A stretch of DNA of 64,000 nucleotides from Terriglobia bacterium (GCA_020073215.1 JAIQFO010000001.1:62001-126000); one strand, 5' to 3'. Shown: positions 27,982-36,755, counted from the stretch's first letter. A program made the numbers and translations. The notes: generated from the letters alone by a model not told the origin.

Positions 27982-29277
27982 CTACGCTGCCGCGTTCCGC
28001 CGCACCGTCCATCCCCACCACGCCGCCGGAATCAGCATCACCAGTCCCGAAACACTGGCGACGTTCCGCGCCGCGAAGCCCCAATCGACAAAGCGCCCCG
28101 CAAGATACGCTCCCGCGGCAATGGTAAACATGCAGAGGCCAAGGTCGGCGGCGAACACGCGCCCGCGAAACTTGTCTTCGCTTTGCATCTGCAATAGCGT
28201 CGTCGAGAACACCCACACGATCGAACTTCCAAAGTGCGCCAGGGCGACGCACACACACGCCTGCCAGAGATGACCCGATACGCCCAGCAGCGCGTATCCA
28301 GCGGCCGTTCCCAGATATCCCCAGAAGATCGCGACTTCCAGGCGATGTTTCCAATGGCCCACCCACGGAGCCGCCATGAGCGGCCCAAGCAGCGCTCCCA
28401 ATCCGCGAGCGCCGAGCAGCAGACTCATGCCGAGAAACGCGCCGCGCTCGGGCGCCATGCCGCGCCAGCGGACGGCGAATTCATGTTGTCCCATCACCGT
28501 GAACAGCACCCAGCCGGGCCCTATGATCAGGTTTCCGAACTTCACAAAAATCGTCGAGCGCAATCGCACCTGCGACCGCACGTAGCGGATCCCGGCGAGG
28601 ATCGGCGAAAAATCCACCAACTCCCGCGCCCGGAACGGATGACCGCCTTCGGCATGGGGCTCGGCAAAACGCATCCTCCAAATCAACGCGGCGGACACTA
28701 TAAACGACAGCGCATTGAGCACGAAGACGGCATCGCGACCCAGCAACGCCGCGACCACGCCTCCCAGGGTCGCGCCGACCATCAGATTCAATGACCACGT
28801 GGTCGACGCCAGCGTGTTCGCCAGCACCACGTCTTCCCGCTCCACAATGTTGGGGATGATGGCGTTGCGCGCGGGTTCAAAAAACGCGGCCAGCAAAGTT
28901 TCCGCCACCAGCAGCGGATACACCAGCCACACCTTGTCTTTCGACCGAATCAGCAGCATGCAGAGCACGATCAGCATGCGTCCGAGATCCGCCGCGATCA
29001 TGATTTGTTTGCGCCGCAGCCGGTCGTTCACCACGCCCGACGTCGGCCCGATCAGAGTTTGCGGCAGAACCTGCAGCACCAGCGCCAGCGCCACCGATCC
29101 GGCGCGTCCGGTAAGTTGCAGCAGCAGGTTGTAGATGGCAAGGGTGTAGAACCAGTCGCCAAGTTCGCTGACGATTTGCGCGCTCCACAAGCGGCGAAAA
29201 TTCCGGTTTCCGCCGAGCAGGCGCGCGTACGACGCAAACGACACCGGACTAATTTCCAGTTCAGGAGCAGGTTCCAT
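27982..29277 (-). CDS. MFS transporter, MFS_3/enterobactin-exporter-like
   Basis: 431 aa with about 12 hydrophobic helices. The loop 2-3 motif appears as GVVNDRLRRKQIMIAADLGR, the standard MFS signature; the early ARLLGGNRNFRRLWSAQIVS is typical of the MFS_3 branch, which includes siderophore and macrolide exporters. Substrate not predictable. The start at 29277 (MEPAPELEIS) leaves a normal N-terminus; the longer frame to 29343 is not needed. No regulator adjoins. Confidence 0.9.
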   Translation of the reverse strand: MEPAPELEISPVSFASYARLLGGNRNFRRLWSAQIVSELGDWFYTLAIYNLLLQLTGRAGSVALALVLQVLPQTLIGPTSGVVNDRLRRKQIMIAADLGRMLIVLCMLLIRSKDKVWLVYPLLVAETLLAAFFEPARNAIIPNIVEREDVVLANTLASTTWSLNLMVGATLGGVVAALLGRDAVFVLNALSFIVSAALIWRMRFAEPHAEGGHPFRARELVDFSPILAGIRYVRSQVRLRSTIFVKFGNLIIGPGWVLFTVMGQHEFAVRWRGMAPERGAFLGMSLLLGARGLGALLGPLMAAPWVGHWKHRLEVAIFWGYLGTAAGYALLGVSGHLWQACVCVALAHFGSSIVWVFSTTLLQMQSEDKFRGRVFAADLGLCMFTIAAGAYLAGRFVDWGFAARNVASVSGLVMLIPAAWWGWTVRRNAAA

Positions 29278-29714
29278 ACCGGCGTGAGCTCGGAATTTCC
29301 CAGCATACCGGATCGAGTCAAACCCCGCACCCCTTAGCCCCAAACGGGCCGCCGGCAGCGCCGCGACTGTGCAAAGCGCTGCACACTCGAAGGCGAGTTC
29401 TGGAAAACTGCGGAAAAGTCGCCATCCCGGGGCGCAAGGCAGCCGAATCAGGCCACAGCACCGCCGCCAACCTGGGTCTGATTACCTCTCGAACAAAGGT
29501 ATGGCTCCGCCTGACGCGGCCCGTCTGAGCACCCATGTTCTGCTTGGCTGTGCAAGATAGTGCACTTTGAAATGCTGTGCATCCAAATGTACGTCTGTAA
29601 GGCAATGAGAATACGGTAGTTACTGATTCGTGGGAAAATTTCGATTTGGCGAGGGACTTGCTCCATTACAAGGGTCTAGTTGTATCAGATCGATTTCACT
29701 GGGGGATATGGACT
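29278..29714. other. intergenic region between MFS and PEP-CTERM genes
   Basis: No gene supported. Two small inverted repeats of form GTGCA-6 bp-TGCAC lie at 29368-29385 and 29549-29566; they could be protein-binding sites. The region is the divergent control region for both flanking genes. Confidence 0.5.
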
Positions 29715-30290
29715 ATGCGTTTGCGCCTTCTGTTTGTGCTTCTTATGCTGGCGATAGCGGTTCCTTTTGCGTCGGCTGACACGATCCTGGATTTGAATGT
29801 CACCAACGTCGCCGGCTACACCCACACCCTGATTGGCACCGTGGACCTGCATCAGGTCAGCACGGGCGTCGTTCAGGTAACGCTTACTGCTCAGCCCGGT
29901 TTCAGTTTTAAACTGAGCGGTGGCGACGTCATGTTCAATACCAGCGCCAGTCTGGTGACGGGCAAGAACAGCCCCAGCATCTCAGGGATTAGCTATCTCA
30001 CTTTGGCTAGCAACGGGCCGGCGCCCTTCGGAAAATTCAATTATGACCTCCGCAACTTGTCGGGGGGCGTCAACGCAACCACCATCACGTTCTTGGTTTC
30101 TGCGAATAACCTCACGGTCGCCGACTTTGGGAGTTTTGGCGTTCACTTCTGCGTCGGTACAAGTGGCTGCGCGCTGACCGGATTTGCCGCCACCACGGGC
30201 ACGGCGGTACCGGAACCAGGCACGCTGTCATTGCTGGGCACGGGGATCGTGGGCCTCGCTGGGTTCTTCCGGCGTCGGCTACTTTCCTAA
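29715..30290 (+). CDS. PEP-CTERM sorting-signal protein
   Basis: 191 aa. Signal peptide MRLRLLFVLLMLAIAVPFASA, a beta-rich Thr/Ser-rich body, and a C-terminal sorting signal: VPEPGTLSLLGTGIVGLAGF, then basic RRRLLS. The PEP motif, hydrophobic helix and Arg cluster are what the exosortase/archaeosortase-type enzyme recognises, so the protein is processed at the membrane and linked to exopolysaccharide or surface. GGGGGAT lies 8 bp before the ATG. Followed by a strong terminator. Confidence 0.93.
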   Translation: MRLRLLFVLLMLAIAVPFASADTILDLNVTNVAGYTHTLIGTVDLHQVSTGVVQVTLTAQPGFSFKLSGGDVMFNTSASLVTGKNSPSISGISYLTLASNGPAPFGKFNYDLRNLSGGVNATTITFLVSANNLTVADFGSFGVHFCVGTSGCALTGFAATTGTAVPEPGTLSLLGTGIVGLAGFFRRRLLS

Positions 30291-30318
30291 GTCCCTAAGT
30301 TCGATTTCCATCTCCCCA

Positions 30319-30347
30319 ATCCCCGGGCGCAAAACCCGGGGATTTTT
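30319..30347 (+). terminator. Rho-independent terminator of the PEP-CTERM gene
   Basis: Perfect 9-bp stem ATCCCCGGG / CCCGGGGAT with loop CGCAAAA, followed by TTTTC. Confidence 0.85.
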
Positions 30348-30472
30348 CCTGCCCGGGAGTTTGTGCCTGGCTGAGACAGGCGCCATATGGCGTTCACGCA
30401 CTTCCGGAAGACCGGGAGCCGCGAGCGGCGGCCCTTCGCTGCGCCCTCCGATGGTTAGTGGCTAGAACGACA

Positions 30473-30574
30473 TTAACCGCAGAGGACGCAGAGTTCGCAG
30501 AGAGGTACTGGATAAAGAAAAGACCGGGCATCTTCCCCGGTTCTCTCTGCGTTCTCCGCGGCCTCTGCGGTTAA
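30473..30574. repeat. MITE-like inverted repeat, ACCGCAGAG type
   Basis: 102 bp with imperfect 32-bp inverted ends beginning TTAACCGCAGAGG; the mirror end reads CCTCTGCGGTTAA. It lies 5 bp beyond the pdxT stop. Confidence 0.85.
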
Positions 30575-30579
30575 ACGCT

Positions 30580-31152
30580 CTACGTATCAGAAGGCCGGTT
30601 GTTTTCGATCAGGTCCAGAAAATACTGGTGAATGCGGCGATCGTCGCTGAGTTCCGGGTGGAAGGTGGCGGCGAGAGTTTTTCCCTGGCGGACCAACACC
30701 GGGTCGTTGCCTTCGGTCGCGATCACTTCCACGTCCGGGCCCACGCGTTCGATCTTGGGCGCGCGGATGAAGACCATCTCGATGGGCTCGTGCAGAAACC
30801 GTCCCTCGCGGATGGAGCTGTCGATCTGCCGCCCGTAAGCATTGCGGCGCACCGTGATGTCGAGCGCGCCCAGTCCCGCCTGCTTCGGGTTCTCCACTTC
30901 CGCGGCCAGCAGGATGCATCCCGCGCAGGTGCCAAACGCCGGCTTCGCGCGCACGAAGTCTTTCACCTTTGCCAAGCCGTCTTCCCCGAGCAGCTTGAGA
31001 AATGTCGCCGACTCGCCCCCGGGAATCACCAGCCCGTCGATGCCGTCCAGTTGCTCGGGTTTCTTCACCAGGACAACTTCCGCGCCCAACTCCTCGAGCC
31101 GGCGGCGATGCGCGTCGAAATCGCCTTGGAGTGCGAGAACTCCGATTTTCAT
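30580..31152 (-). CDS. pdxT: pyridoxal 5'-phosphate synthase glutaminase subunit
   Basis: 190 aa. Releases ammonia from glutamine for PdxS in vitamin B6 synthesis. IGVLALQGDFDAH at the start, GLVIPGGESATF, nucleophile Cys in FGTCAGCILLA and the His/Glu pair in AATFHPELSDD. The ATG at 31152 is chosen because the family begins at MKIGVLALQG; the frame runs on upstream inside the oppositely oriented kinase gene. Its partner pdxS is 2.9 kb away on the same strand, with a signalling cassette in between, unlike the usual adjacent pair. Confidence 0.95.
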   Translation of the reverse strand: MKIGVLALQGDFDAHRRRLEELGAEVVLVKKPEQLDGIDGLVIPGGESATFLKLLGEDGLAKVKDFVRAKPAFGTCAGCILLAAEVENPKQAGLGALDITVRRNAYGRQIDSSIREGRFLHEPIEMVFIRAPKIERVGPDVEVIATEGNDPVLVRQGKTLAATFHPELSDDRRIHQYFLDLIENNRPSDT

Positions 31153-31291
31153 GGTTATCGTCGGTCGTCTTTGGTCGTTGGCCAAGAACGATGAACTAAT
31201 TCTAAACGACGGCTTGCTGCACAAGGGAGAGACCCTTCTTGCAACAATCGAGAGAATTCTGAAAGACTGTGCAATGGGAGAGGTTGCCGTG

Positions 31292-32251
31292 ATGGGCGAA
31301 AGAAGACAATCTTGGATGGAACTCCGCGAGCAACCAGCTACAGAACAGGACTCAAAGAAGTCGATCGCCCCTCCTTCGCAAGACCTCAACGAATTGCTCG
31401 ATGACAAACTCCAGCGGCTCAACCAGGACTTGGAGCGGAGCGTTACCGAGCTGACCGGAAAACTTAGTACCGCCAACGAGGAACTGCAAAAGGAAATTGC
31501 GAACCGCCAGAGTGCCGAAAATGCGTTGCACGATGTGCAGGCGGACCTTGCTCACGTTACCCGTGTGCTGGCGGTAGGAGAACTAGTCGCCACCATTGCC
31601 CATGAAGTCAGCCAACCGCTAACCGGTATCCTCACGACCAGCAAGTTTGCCCTACGCGAGATGAAGGGCCGCAGCCCGAATCTGAGGGCGGTACAAGATG
31701 CAATTACAGAGATTGCGGAGGACGCCACCCGAATCAGTGACATCATTTCCAGAATACGGGCCCTGGTAAAGAAGGAAGCTCCCGATAAGACGGAACTGAA
31801 CATCAATTATGTGGTCCGGGAAGCCGCGCTTATCGTGAGCCATGAGGCAGCCCGAAACGATGTTCAAGTGCGGCTCGACCTCGCCATTAATCTGCCGGAC
31901 GTGCTGGGTGATCGAGTGCAATTGCAACAGGTCTTGATCAACTTGGCCATGAACGGCATCGATGCCATGCGCACCGTCGTTGGCCGACCCCGCGGCCTGG
32001 TCATCAAATCGGCGGAATACGCGGATGGTGTGCTGATTCAGGTTCAGGATTCTGGAATCGGACTCAACGCGGATCAAATCGACCGTATCTTTGAACCGTT
32101 TTTTACCACCAAGCCGCAGGGCATCGGAATGGGATTGTCGCTCAGCCGCTCCATTATTGAGTCCCACGGCGGTCGTTTGTGGGCCGAGCCGGGTTCCTAT
32201 GGTGCGCTCTTCCAGATCACCTTGCCCGCCAGTCGGAGCCGTGCCGCATGA
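31292..32251 (+). CDS. sensor histidine kinase, HEVSQPL (FixL/TodS-like) type
   Basis: 319 aa. No membrane segment and no PAS domain; residues 30-90 are a Leu/Glu-rich coiled coil (LNELLDDKLQRLNQDLERSV). Phosphoacceptor His104 is in IAHEVSQPLTGI, the N box reads LINLAMNGIDAM, G1 QDSGIGL and G2 GIGMGLSLSRSI. Cytoplasmic sensing via the coiled coil or a partner protein is likely. The start at ATG 31292 has GAGAGG 8 bp upstream; an in-frame ATG at 31151 overlaps the pdxT start. Its TGA overlaps the ATG of the response regulator (ATGA). Confidence 0.88.
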   Translation: MGERRQSWMELREQPATEQDSKKSIAPPSQDLNELLDDKLQRLNQDLERSVTELTGKLSTANEELQKEIANRQSAENALHDVQADLAHVTRVLAVGELVATIAHEVSQPLTGILTTSKFALREMKGRSPNLRAVQDAITEIAEDATRISDIISRIRALVKKEAPDKTELNINYVVREAALIVSHEAARNDVQVRLDLAINLPDVLGDRVQLQQVLINLAMNGIDAMRTVVGRPRGLVIKSAEYADGVLIQVQDSGIGLNADQIDRIFEPFFTTKPQGIGMGLSLSRSIIESHGGRLWAEPGSYGALFQITLPASRSRAA

Positions 32252-32871
32252 AGGGCGCCGCTCCCATGGTTTTCGTGGTCGATGACGATTTCTCAGTTCG
32301 ACGTGCGGTCCAGCGACTCGTAGAGTCGGTGGGTTTGCCAGTCAAGTTGTTCGAGTCTGTGCAGGAATTCTCGCTGAGCAAGCGTCCGGATGCGCCCAGT
32401 TGCCTCGTGCTCGACATTCGATTGCCGGGAATCAGTGGACTCGATTTCCAGCGCGAGTTGGCCGAAGCTGGCATTCACATTCCGATCATCTTCCTCACGG
32501 GACACGCGGACATTCTTATGGCGGTGCGAGCGATGAAGGCAGGAGCCGTCGAGTTTCTCACCAAGCCTTTCCGCGATCAGGATTTGCTGGATGCGATTCA
32601 AAACGCACTGGAGAAGGATCGGGCCAGACGCAAGAAAGAGGCGGAGATTGAGGTTTTGCAAAAGCGGCTCGAATCATTAACACCACGAGAGCGCGAAGTC
32701 CTCGCTATGGTCGTCTTGGGCACGCTCAACAAGCAGATCGCGGCTCGTATTGGAACCACCGAAAACACGGTAAAGGTTCAGCGTAGTCGGGTGATGAAAA
32801 AGATGCAGGCACGATCTCTGGCCGACTTGGTAAGAATGGTTGAACGAATTCCTTCCGGAAAAAGCCTCTAA
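32248..32871 (+). CDS. FixJ/NarL-like response regulator with LuxR helix-turn-helix
   Basis: 207 aa. Receiver: acidic FVVDDD near residue 10, phosphoacceptor Asp56 in LVLDIRLPG, Thr84 in FLTGH, Lys106 in LTKPF. A linker helix leads to the LuxR domain, LTPREREVLAMVVLGTLNKQ, and the recognition helix GTTENTVKVQRSRVMKKM near 170. A two-component partner of the kinase upstream (4 bp overlap). Target genes unknown; direct candidates are the downstream small gene and the second receiver. Confidence 0.93.
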   Translation: MKGAAPMVFVVDDDFSVRRAVQRLVESVGLPVKLFESVQEFSLSKRPDAPSCLVLDIRLPGISGLDFQRELAEAGIHIPIIFLTGHADILMAVRAMKAGAVEFLTKPFRDQDLLDAIQNALEKDRARRKKEAEIEVLQKRLESLTPREREVLAMVVLGTLNKQIAARIGTTENTVKVQRSRVMKKMQARSLADLVRMVERIPSGKSL

Positions 32872-33135
32872 ACCAAAGTATTATGGACATACTGCTTTCT
32901 GTTACCTAGCACTTACTATTAACTAATAGTGTTCGTCGTTCAAAGGTCATATAGTCGCGATGACCAAAACCAACCAAATTTGAGAGACCTCGCGTGGGCT
33001 TGCGAACACGGAACGAAATTTTTCCGCTACGCGCCACCGACGAGCAGGTTTAACGGTGAAGCCGCCCATGCATCGTAGGTCAGGCCCGGCACCAGTCGTT
33101 TTTCTTATCTCCGAACGGGACATTAAAGAGGAAAC

Positions 33136-33345
33136 ATGATGACTCTGGAGACCCGTTGCAGATCGGGGCACTATCTCGCGGCGGTCATGGCCATGGATGG
33201 AGACGCCAACCGAACAAAATATCAAGTGCTCGTTTTTCGGCAGGGACACGAGGTCTACCAGCAAACCGAGAAAACATTAGACGACGCGATACGGATTGCC
33301 AGCGCCTATCTAGATTGGCAGAGCGAACAGGATTTCGACAGCTAG
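33136..33345 (+). CDS. hypothetical protein, 69 aa
   Basis: Starts MMTLETRCRSGHYLAAVMAM and ends in DWQSEQDFDS. It has a predicted beta-beta-alpha character (YQVLVFRQGHEVYQQTEKTL, then DDAIRIASAYLDW), reminiscent of small stress-related proteins found beside FixJ-type regulators, but I do not recognise a family. GAGGAAAC directly precedes the ATG. A 264-bp gap separates it from the response regulator, with AT-rich sequence that may hold its own promoter. Confidence 0.7.
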   Translation: MMTLETRCRSGHYLAAVMAMDGDANRTKYQVLVFRQGHEVYQQTEKTLDDAIRIASAYLDWQSEQDFDS

Positions 33346-33455
33346 ATTGGTTGGAAAGTAGAACGGCACTTGGTCTCGGGGGACGCTGCACCTTGGAACC
33401 AGGCAGCACGCAAGGCTCGCAATCGACAGGATGTTCGAGAAGGAGTGACACAACG

Positions 33456-33926
33456 ATGAAGCGGTGGTTCAAAGCAAAGAGAGGCGGTCCGTCCGGCAAT
33501 CCTCCCTCCCCGTTTCTTTCCGAAGCGAAGGACGGCAATCTTCTCCCTGGAAAGCCCGTAAACGTCGTGGTGGTTGTAGTGGAAGACGAAGACGTAATTC
33601 GCGGGGCAATCTGTGAGTGGTTGCATGGCGCCGGTTACGAAGCATTCGGGGCTGCAAGTGCCAAGGATGCTCAGCGATTGCTGCTGGAGCACAAATCGAC
33701 TCCCATGATATTGATCACGGATTTGGCTTTGCGTGGGGATGGCGGCTGGTCGCTGGCTCAGTGGGCATGGGAGCGGTTCCCAAATTTACCAGTTGTCTTC
33801 ATGTCTGGATATATCGACGAATTCACCGTTCGCTCGGCTCTCGGTCATCGTCATACAGCCTTCTTGCAGAAGCCGTTTTCGCTGGACGCTCTCGTCAAAA
33901 GTCTGAGGTCCCTAATTGCGGCATGA
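33456..33926 (+). CDS. stand-alone response regulator receiver protein
   Basis: 156 aa. N-terminal basic extension of about 34 residues, then a receiver domain: VVVEDEDVIRG, phosphoacceptor Asp89 in LITDLAL, Ser117 in VVFMSGY and Lys139 in LQKPFS. No output domain, so it acts by protein contact or as a phosphate sink. AAGGAG is 10 bp before the ATG at 33456. It completes the kinase, regulator, small protein, receiver cassette lying between pdxT and pdxS. Confidence 0.9.
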   Translation: MKRWFKAKRGGPSGNPPSPFLSEAKDGNLLPGKPVNVVVVVVEDEDVIRGAICEWLHGAGYEAFGAASAKDAQRLLLEHKSTPMILITDLALRGDGGWSLAQWAWERFPNLPVVFMSGYIDEFTVRSALGHRHTAFLQKPFSLDALVKSLRSLIAA

Positions 33927-34044
33927 CGATCTCGTGAGGACCAGCCCGGCATGACATTCCGCTATTTTCCATCCGGAAACATGCGGAAACGGATTTTGGC
34001 CTGCCAAACCATTTCGGACGAATGACGCCTTAGCAATTCGCAAT

Positions 34045-34965
34045 TCACCAGCCGCGCGTTTGCAGCAGGTGCGCTTCGTCGAGCGTAGACACGGCGAGCC
34101 CTTTCATGGCGCCCGCCAGATGCTCGCTGACTTCAAGTAACACTTTAGGGTCCTTATAGTGCGTTGCCGCCTGCACGATTGCCTTGGCGCGCTTCTCGGC
34201 TTCCGCGGGCTCGGCGAATTCGGTCGAGTTCTTCATGAAGATGGCGGAGCCGACGAATATCGCTTCAGCTCCCAACTGCATCACCAGCGAAGCATCGGCT
34301 GGGGTGGCGATTCCTCCGGCGGAGAAATTGGGCACGGGCAGTTTGCCGTCTCGCGCCACCATCTTCACCAGTTCGTAGGGAGCCCCGTGCTCTTTGGCTT
34401 TCGCGTAAAGTTCCTGCTCGCTGAGCACGGTCAGAATCTTCATCTCCTGCACAATCTGGCGAATGTGCCGGACGGCGTGCACCACGTCTCCGGTGCCCGC
34501 CTCGCCCTTGGTGCGGATCATGGCCGCGCCTTCGGCGATGCGGCGCAAAGCTTCGCCCAGATTGCGAGCGCCGCAGACGAAGGGGACCGTAAAGGCGTGC
34601 TTGTCGACGTGATGCGCTTCGTCGGCCGGGGTCAGCACTTCGGACTCGTCAATGTAGTCGACGCCGATTTCCTGCAAGATCTGCGCTTCCGCGAAATGGC
34701 CGATGCGGCACTTCGCCATGACGGGAATATCCACCGCCGCCATGATCTCGCGAATCACTTTCGGCGAGGCCATGCGCGCCACTCCACCCTCGGCGCGAAT
34801 TTGCGCTGGGACGCGCTCCAGAGCCATGACCGCGACCGCGCCGGCGCGCTCGGCAATCTCTGCCTGTTTCGCGGTGGTGACATCCATGATGACGCCGCCC
34901 TTGAGCATTTCGGCAAGCCCGGTCTTCAGGCGGAGGCTGGTGTTGTGTCCGTTGTTCTGCGACAT
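34045..34965 (-). CDS. pdxS: pyridoxal 5'-phosphate synthase lyase subunit
   Basis: 306 aa TIM-barrel that builds PLP from ribose 5-phosphate, glyceraldehyde 3-phosphate and ammonia. [14 protein letters not shown], the catalytic Lys in [12 protein letters not shown] (near 89), the second Lys region [12 protein letters not shown] and [14 protein letters not shown] are all conserved. AAAGAG lies 9 bp before the ATG. Its glutaminase pdxT is on the same strand downstream, but separated by an oppositely oriented signalling cassette. Confidence 0.97.
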   Translation of the reverse strand: MSQNNGHNTSLRLKTGLAEMLKGGVIMDVTTAKQAEIAERAGAVAVMALERVPAQIRAEGGVARMASPKVIREIMAAVDIPVMAKCRIGHFAEAQILQEIGVDYIDESEVLTPADEAHHVDKHAFTVPFVCGARNLGEALRRIAEGAAMIRTKGEAGTGDVVHAVRHIRQIVQEMKILTVLSEQELYAKAKEHGAPYELVKMVARDGKLPVPNFSAGGIATPADASLVMQLGAEAIFVGSAIFMKNSTEFAEPAEAEKRAKAIVQAATHYKDPKVLLEVSEHLAGAMKGLAVSTLDEAHLLQTRGW

Positions 34966-35131
34966 GGGTCTACTCTTTTCTGAAATCGTGAAGGATAGCG
35001 ACGAAATCGTCGGCGCGCCGGAGCGCCACCAAGAAGAACGCGTTGGAACCCCTGTGCTTCCCGCTCCTGCACTTTATTTTACAGCCCGTAAGCGATTCGC
35101 GGTACCGCGGTCTTGTTAGCGTGCAAAATTC

Positions 35132-35183
35132 TGTGGTGGCGGGACTTTGCCCCCCAGGACGGGGCGGAGCCCCGTAACCACAC
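35132..35183. repeat. family B palindromic repeat, copy 2
   Basis: Begins TGTGGTGGCGGGACTTTGCC and ends GGAGCCCCGTAACCACACG. It lies 38 bp past the hotdog thioesterase stop. Confidence 0.7.
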
Positions 35184-35221
35184 GATTCTACTCATCGATC
35201 CACAAATCATGGCTGCACAAA

Positions 35222-35692
35222 TCATCGCTCCACAAATCGTGCGAACATGCGGTGCGGATCGATCGCGATGAACACGCCCCGGCTGCGTGCCAGCACTTCG
35301 CCTTTTTCGTTCAGGATCTCAGCCATGTTAACGTGCTTCCGGCCCTTGACCTTCACCTCGCGCGATTCCACCCGCAGAGGCCGCCCCAGCGGCACCGGTT
35401 TCAGGTAGTTCACGGTAATTTCGGAAGTCACCGCCACTACGTCACGCAGTCTGTTCACTTTGCCCATCGCTTCATCGAGGATGGTTGCGATGATGCCGCC
35501 GTGGCTGTGTCCGGGCGGACCGGTGTAGCGCTTGCCCAGCCGGAAGCGGCAGACGAAACAGCTGCGCTCCTCGTCGTAGGTAAAGCGCAGCCGCATGCCG
35601 TCGGGGTTATTCTTGCCGCAGGCGAAGCAGTAGTTCTTCTGCAGTTGTACGTAGCGTGTGTTGTGTCCAGCTTCGTGCTTCTTGCCAGCCAT
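35222..35692 (-). CDS. hotdog-fold thioesterase (PaaI-like)
   Basis: 156 aa. The hotdog core has GHSHGGIIATILDEAMG with the active-site region, then VTSEITVNYLKPVPLGRPL. The N-terminus reads CFACGKNNPDGMRLRF, a Cys pair typical of one PaaI branch. It probably hydrolyses acyl-CoA esters in the cytoplasm; substrate unknown. The ATG is the first Met. Confidence 0.9.
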   Translation of the reverse strand: MAGKKHEAGHNTRYVQLQKNYCFACGKNNPDGMRLRFTYDEERSCFVCRFRLGKRYTGPPGHSHGGIIATILDEAMGKVNRLRDVVAVTSEITVNYLKPVPLGRPLRVESREVKVKGRKHVNMAEILNEKGEVLARSRGVFIAIDPHRMFARFVER

Positions 35693-35748
35693 CGCACGAT
35701 TCTATCGCGAGCGCGCCGTCGGATTGGTATTCGGCGTAACCAAGGACA

Positions 35749-35782
35749 ATGGTCATTAAGAGATGACCATGTATGCTATAAT
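35749..35782 (+). promoter_or_regulatory. promoter and operator of the first toxin-antitoxin pair
   Basis: Perfect inverted repeat ATGGTCAT-6 bp-ATGACCAT (35749-35770) immediately followed by a -10 TATAAT at 35777-35782. Antitoxin binding would cover the -35 position, as in autoregulated toxin-antitoxin operons. Confidence 0.8.
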
Positions 35783-35788
35783 CTGTCC

Positions 35789-36010
35789 ATGAAGAAAATT
35801 GCCGCGGGGGAATTTAAAGCGCGATGTCTTGCCCTCATGGAAGACGTGCGTTCTACGCGTGAGCCGCTGGTCATCACCAAGCGTGGGAAGCCCGTTGCGA
35901 AACTAATTCCAGCCGACGAGGACGAGGACGATTTTATTGGGAGGCTGGAGGGAGTGTTCCGCGTCGTCGGCGATATCGAATCGCCTATCGGTGAGTGGGA
36001 GTCGTCGTGA
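35789..36010 (+). CDS. Phd/YefM-type antitoxin
   Basis: 73 aa. MKKIAAGEFKARCLALMEDV and EPLVITKRGKPVAKLIPA are the Phd/YefM DNA-binding signature; the acidic C-terminal half binds the toxin. The ATG follows the -10 element and operator closely. Its TGA overlaps the GTG start of the PIN-domain gene. Confidence 0.93.
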   Translation: MKKIAAGEFKARCLALMEDVRSTREPLVITKRGKPVAKLIPADEDEDDFIGRLEGVFRVVGDIESPIGEWESS

Positions 36011-36396
36011 TCCTGCTCGACTCGCACGTGCTGATATGGGCAGTTGCCGACTCGAAACGGCTTTCGAAAGCCGCGGCCTCGGCAATTCGTCGCGCGCGCC
36101 GTGGCGATGGGCTGGCGGTGTCAGCGATCACCGCTTACGAAGTGGCTTGGCAGATTGCGTCGGGAAGGATCCAAGGATACGGTACAGTCGAAGCCTCGGT
36201 ACTTCGATTTCTCGAAGGAGTGACGATGCGACCGATTACTCCTGAAATTGCTGCCCTGGCCACGCAGTTTCCGGACGACTACCCTCGCGATCCCGCCGAC
36301 CGCATCATTGGAGCTACCGCACGCGCCGAGGGCCTAACCTTGGTCACTCGAGATGAGAGAATACGAAACACTCCTCTACTCAAAACGGTGTGGTGA
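36007..36396 (+). CDS. PIN-domain ribonuclease toxin (VapC-type)
   Basis: 129 aa. PIN active-site acids: Asp in LLDSHVLIW, Glu in AYEVAWQI, Asp in DPADRIIGATA and the later TRDERIR. Such toxins cleave tRNA or rRNA. The GTG at 36007 overlaps the antitoxin stop (GTGA) and has GGGAG about 6 bp upstream, so translation is coupled. Paired with a Phd-type antitoxin. Confidence 0.93.
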   Translation: MILLDSHVLIWAVADSKRLSKAAASAIRRARRGDGLAVSAITAYEVAWQIASGRIQGYGTVEASVLRFLEGVTMRPITPEIAALATQFPDDYPRDPADRIIGATARAEGLTLVTRDERIRNTPLLKTVW

Positions 36397-36426
36397 CATT
36401 CGCTGGAGATCTAATGATTTCGAGAG

Positions 36427-36720
36427 GTGATCGTGGGGATACTTATTCTCACCATCTTCGTCTTAGCCTCGCTCGTATTCAGTGTGCGAGCGTGGCGAAG
36501 TTACGATTCCCTGCCTCGGCCAGAGCCGGACGGCCCAACCGACAGGCCCGTCCTCGTCATTAGTATCGGGGCCATTGTCCTTTATTCATCTTTGCCCGAG
36601 TTGCTGGCGCACTACACAAACTTGTCGTCGATCGCACGCATAGGAGTAACGGGTGCGGTGGTTTTGCTAGTTCAATTTGTCGCCTTTCGAGTCCTCAACC
36701 GAGTCCGGCAAAAAGCGTAG
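36427..36720 (+). CDS. small membrane protein, 97 aa
   Basis: Two or three hydrophobic helices: residues 1-20 (IVGILILTIFVLASLVFSV), 42-58 and 74-90. A GTG start at 36427 is used; a second GTG at 36433 with GAGAGG near it is an alternative. No family recognised. It follows the toxin gene by 30 bp and may be unrelated to it. Confidence 0.6.
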   Translation: MIVGILILTIFVLASLVFSVRAWRSYDSLPRPEPDGPTDRPVLVISIGAIVLYSSLPELLAHYTNLSSIARIGVTGAVVLLVQFVAFRVLNRVRQKA

Positions 36721-36755
36721 GACGGGCCACAGGCCCGTCGCCACAAAAGCACTCC

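Noticed and set aside
31153-31291. Upstream start of the histidine kinase at ATG 31151
   Set aside because: It has no Shine-Dalgarno and overlaps the pdxT start; the ATG at 31292 has GAGAGG at good spacing. It cannot be fully excluded.
35147-35788. Plus-strand frame running into the antitoxin from 35147
   Set aside because: It is antisense to the hotdog thioesterase; the antitoxin starts at the ATG at 35789 just after its -10 box.
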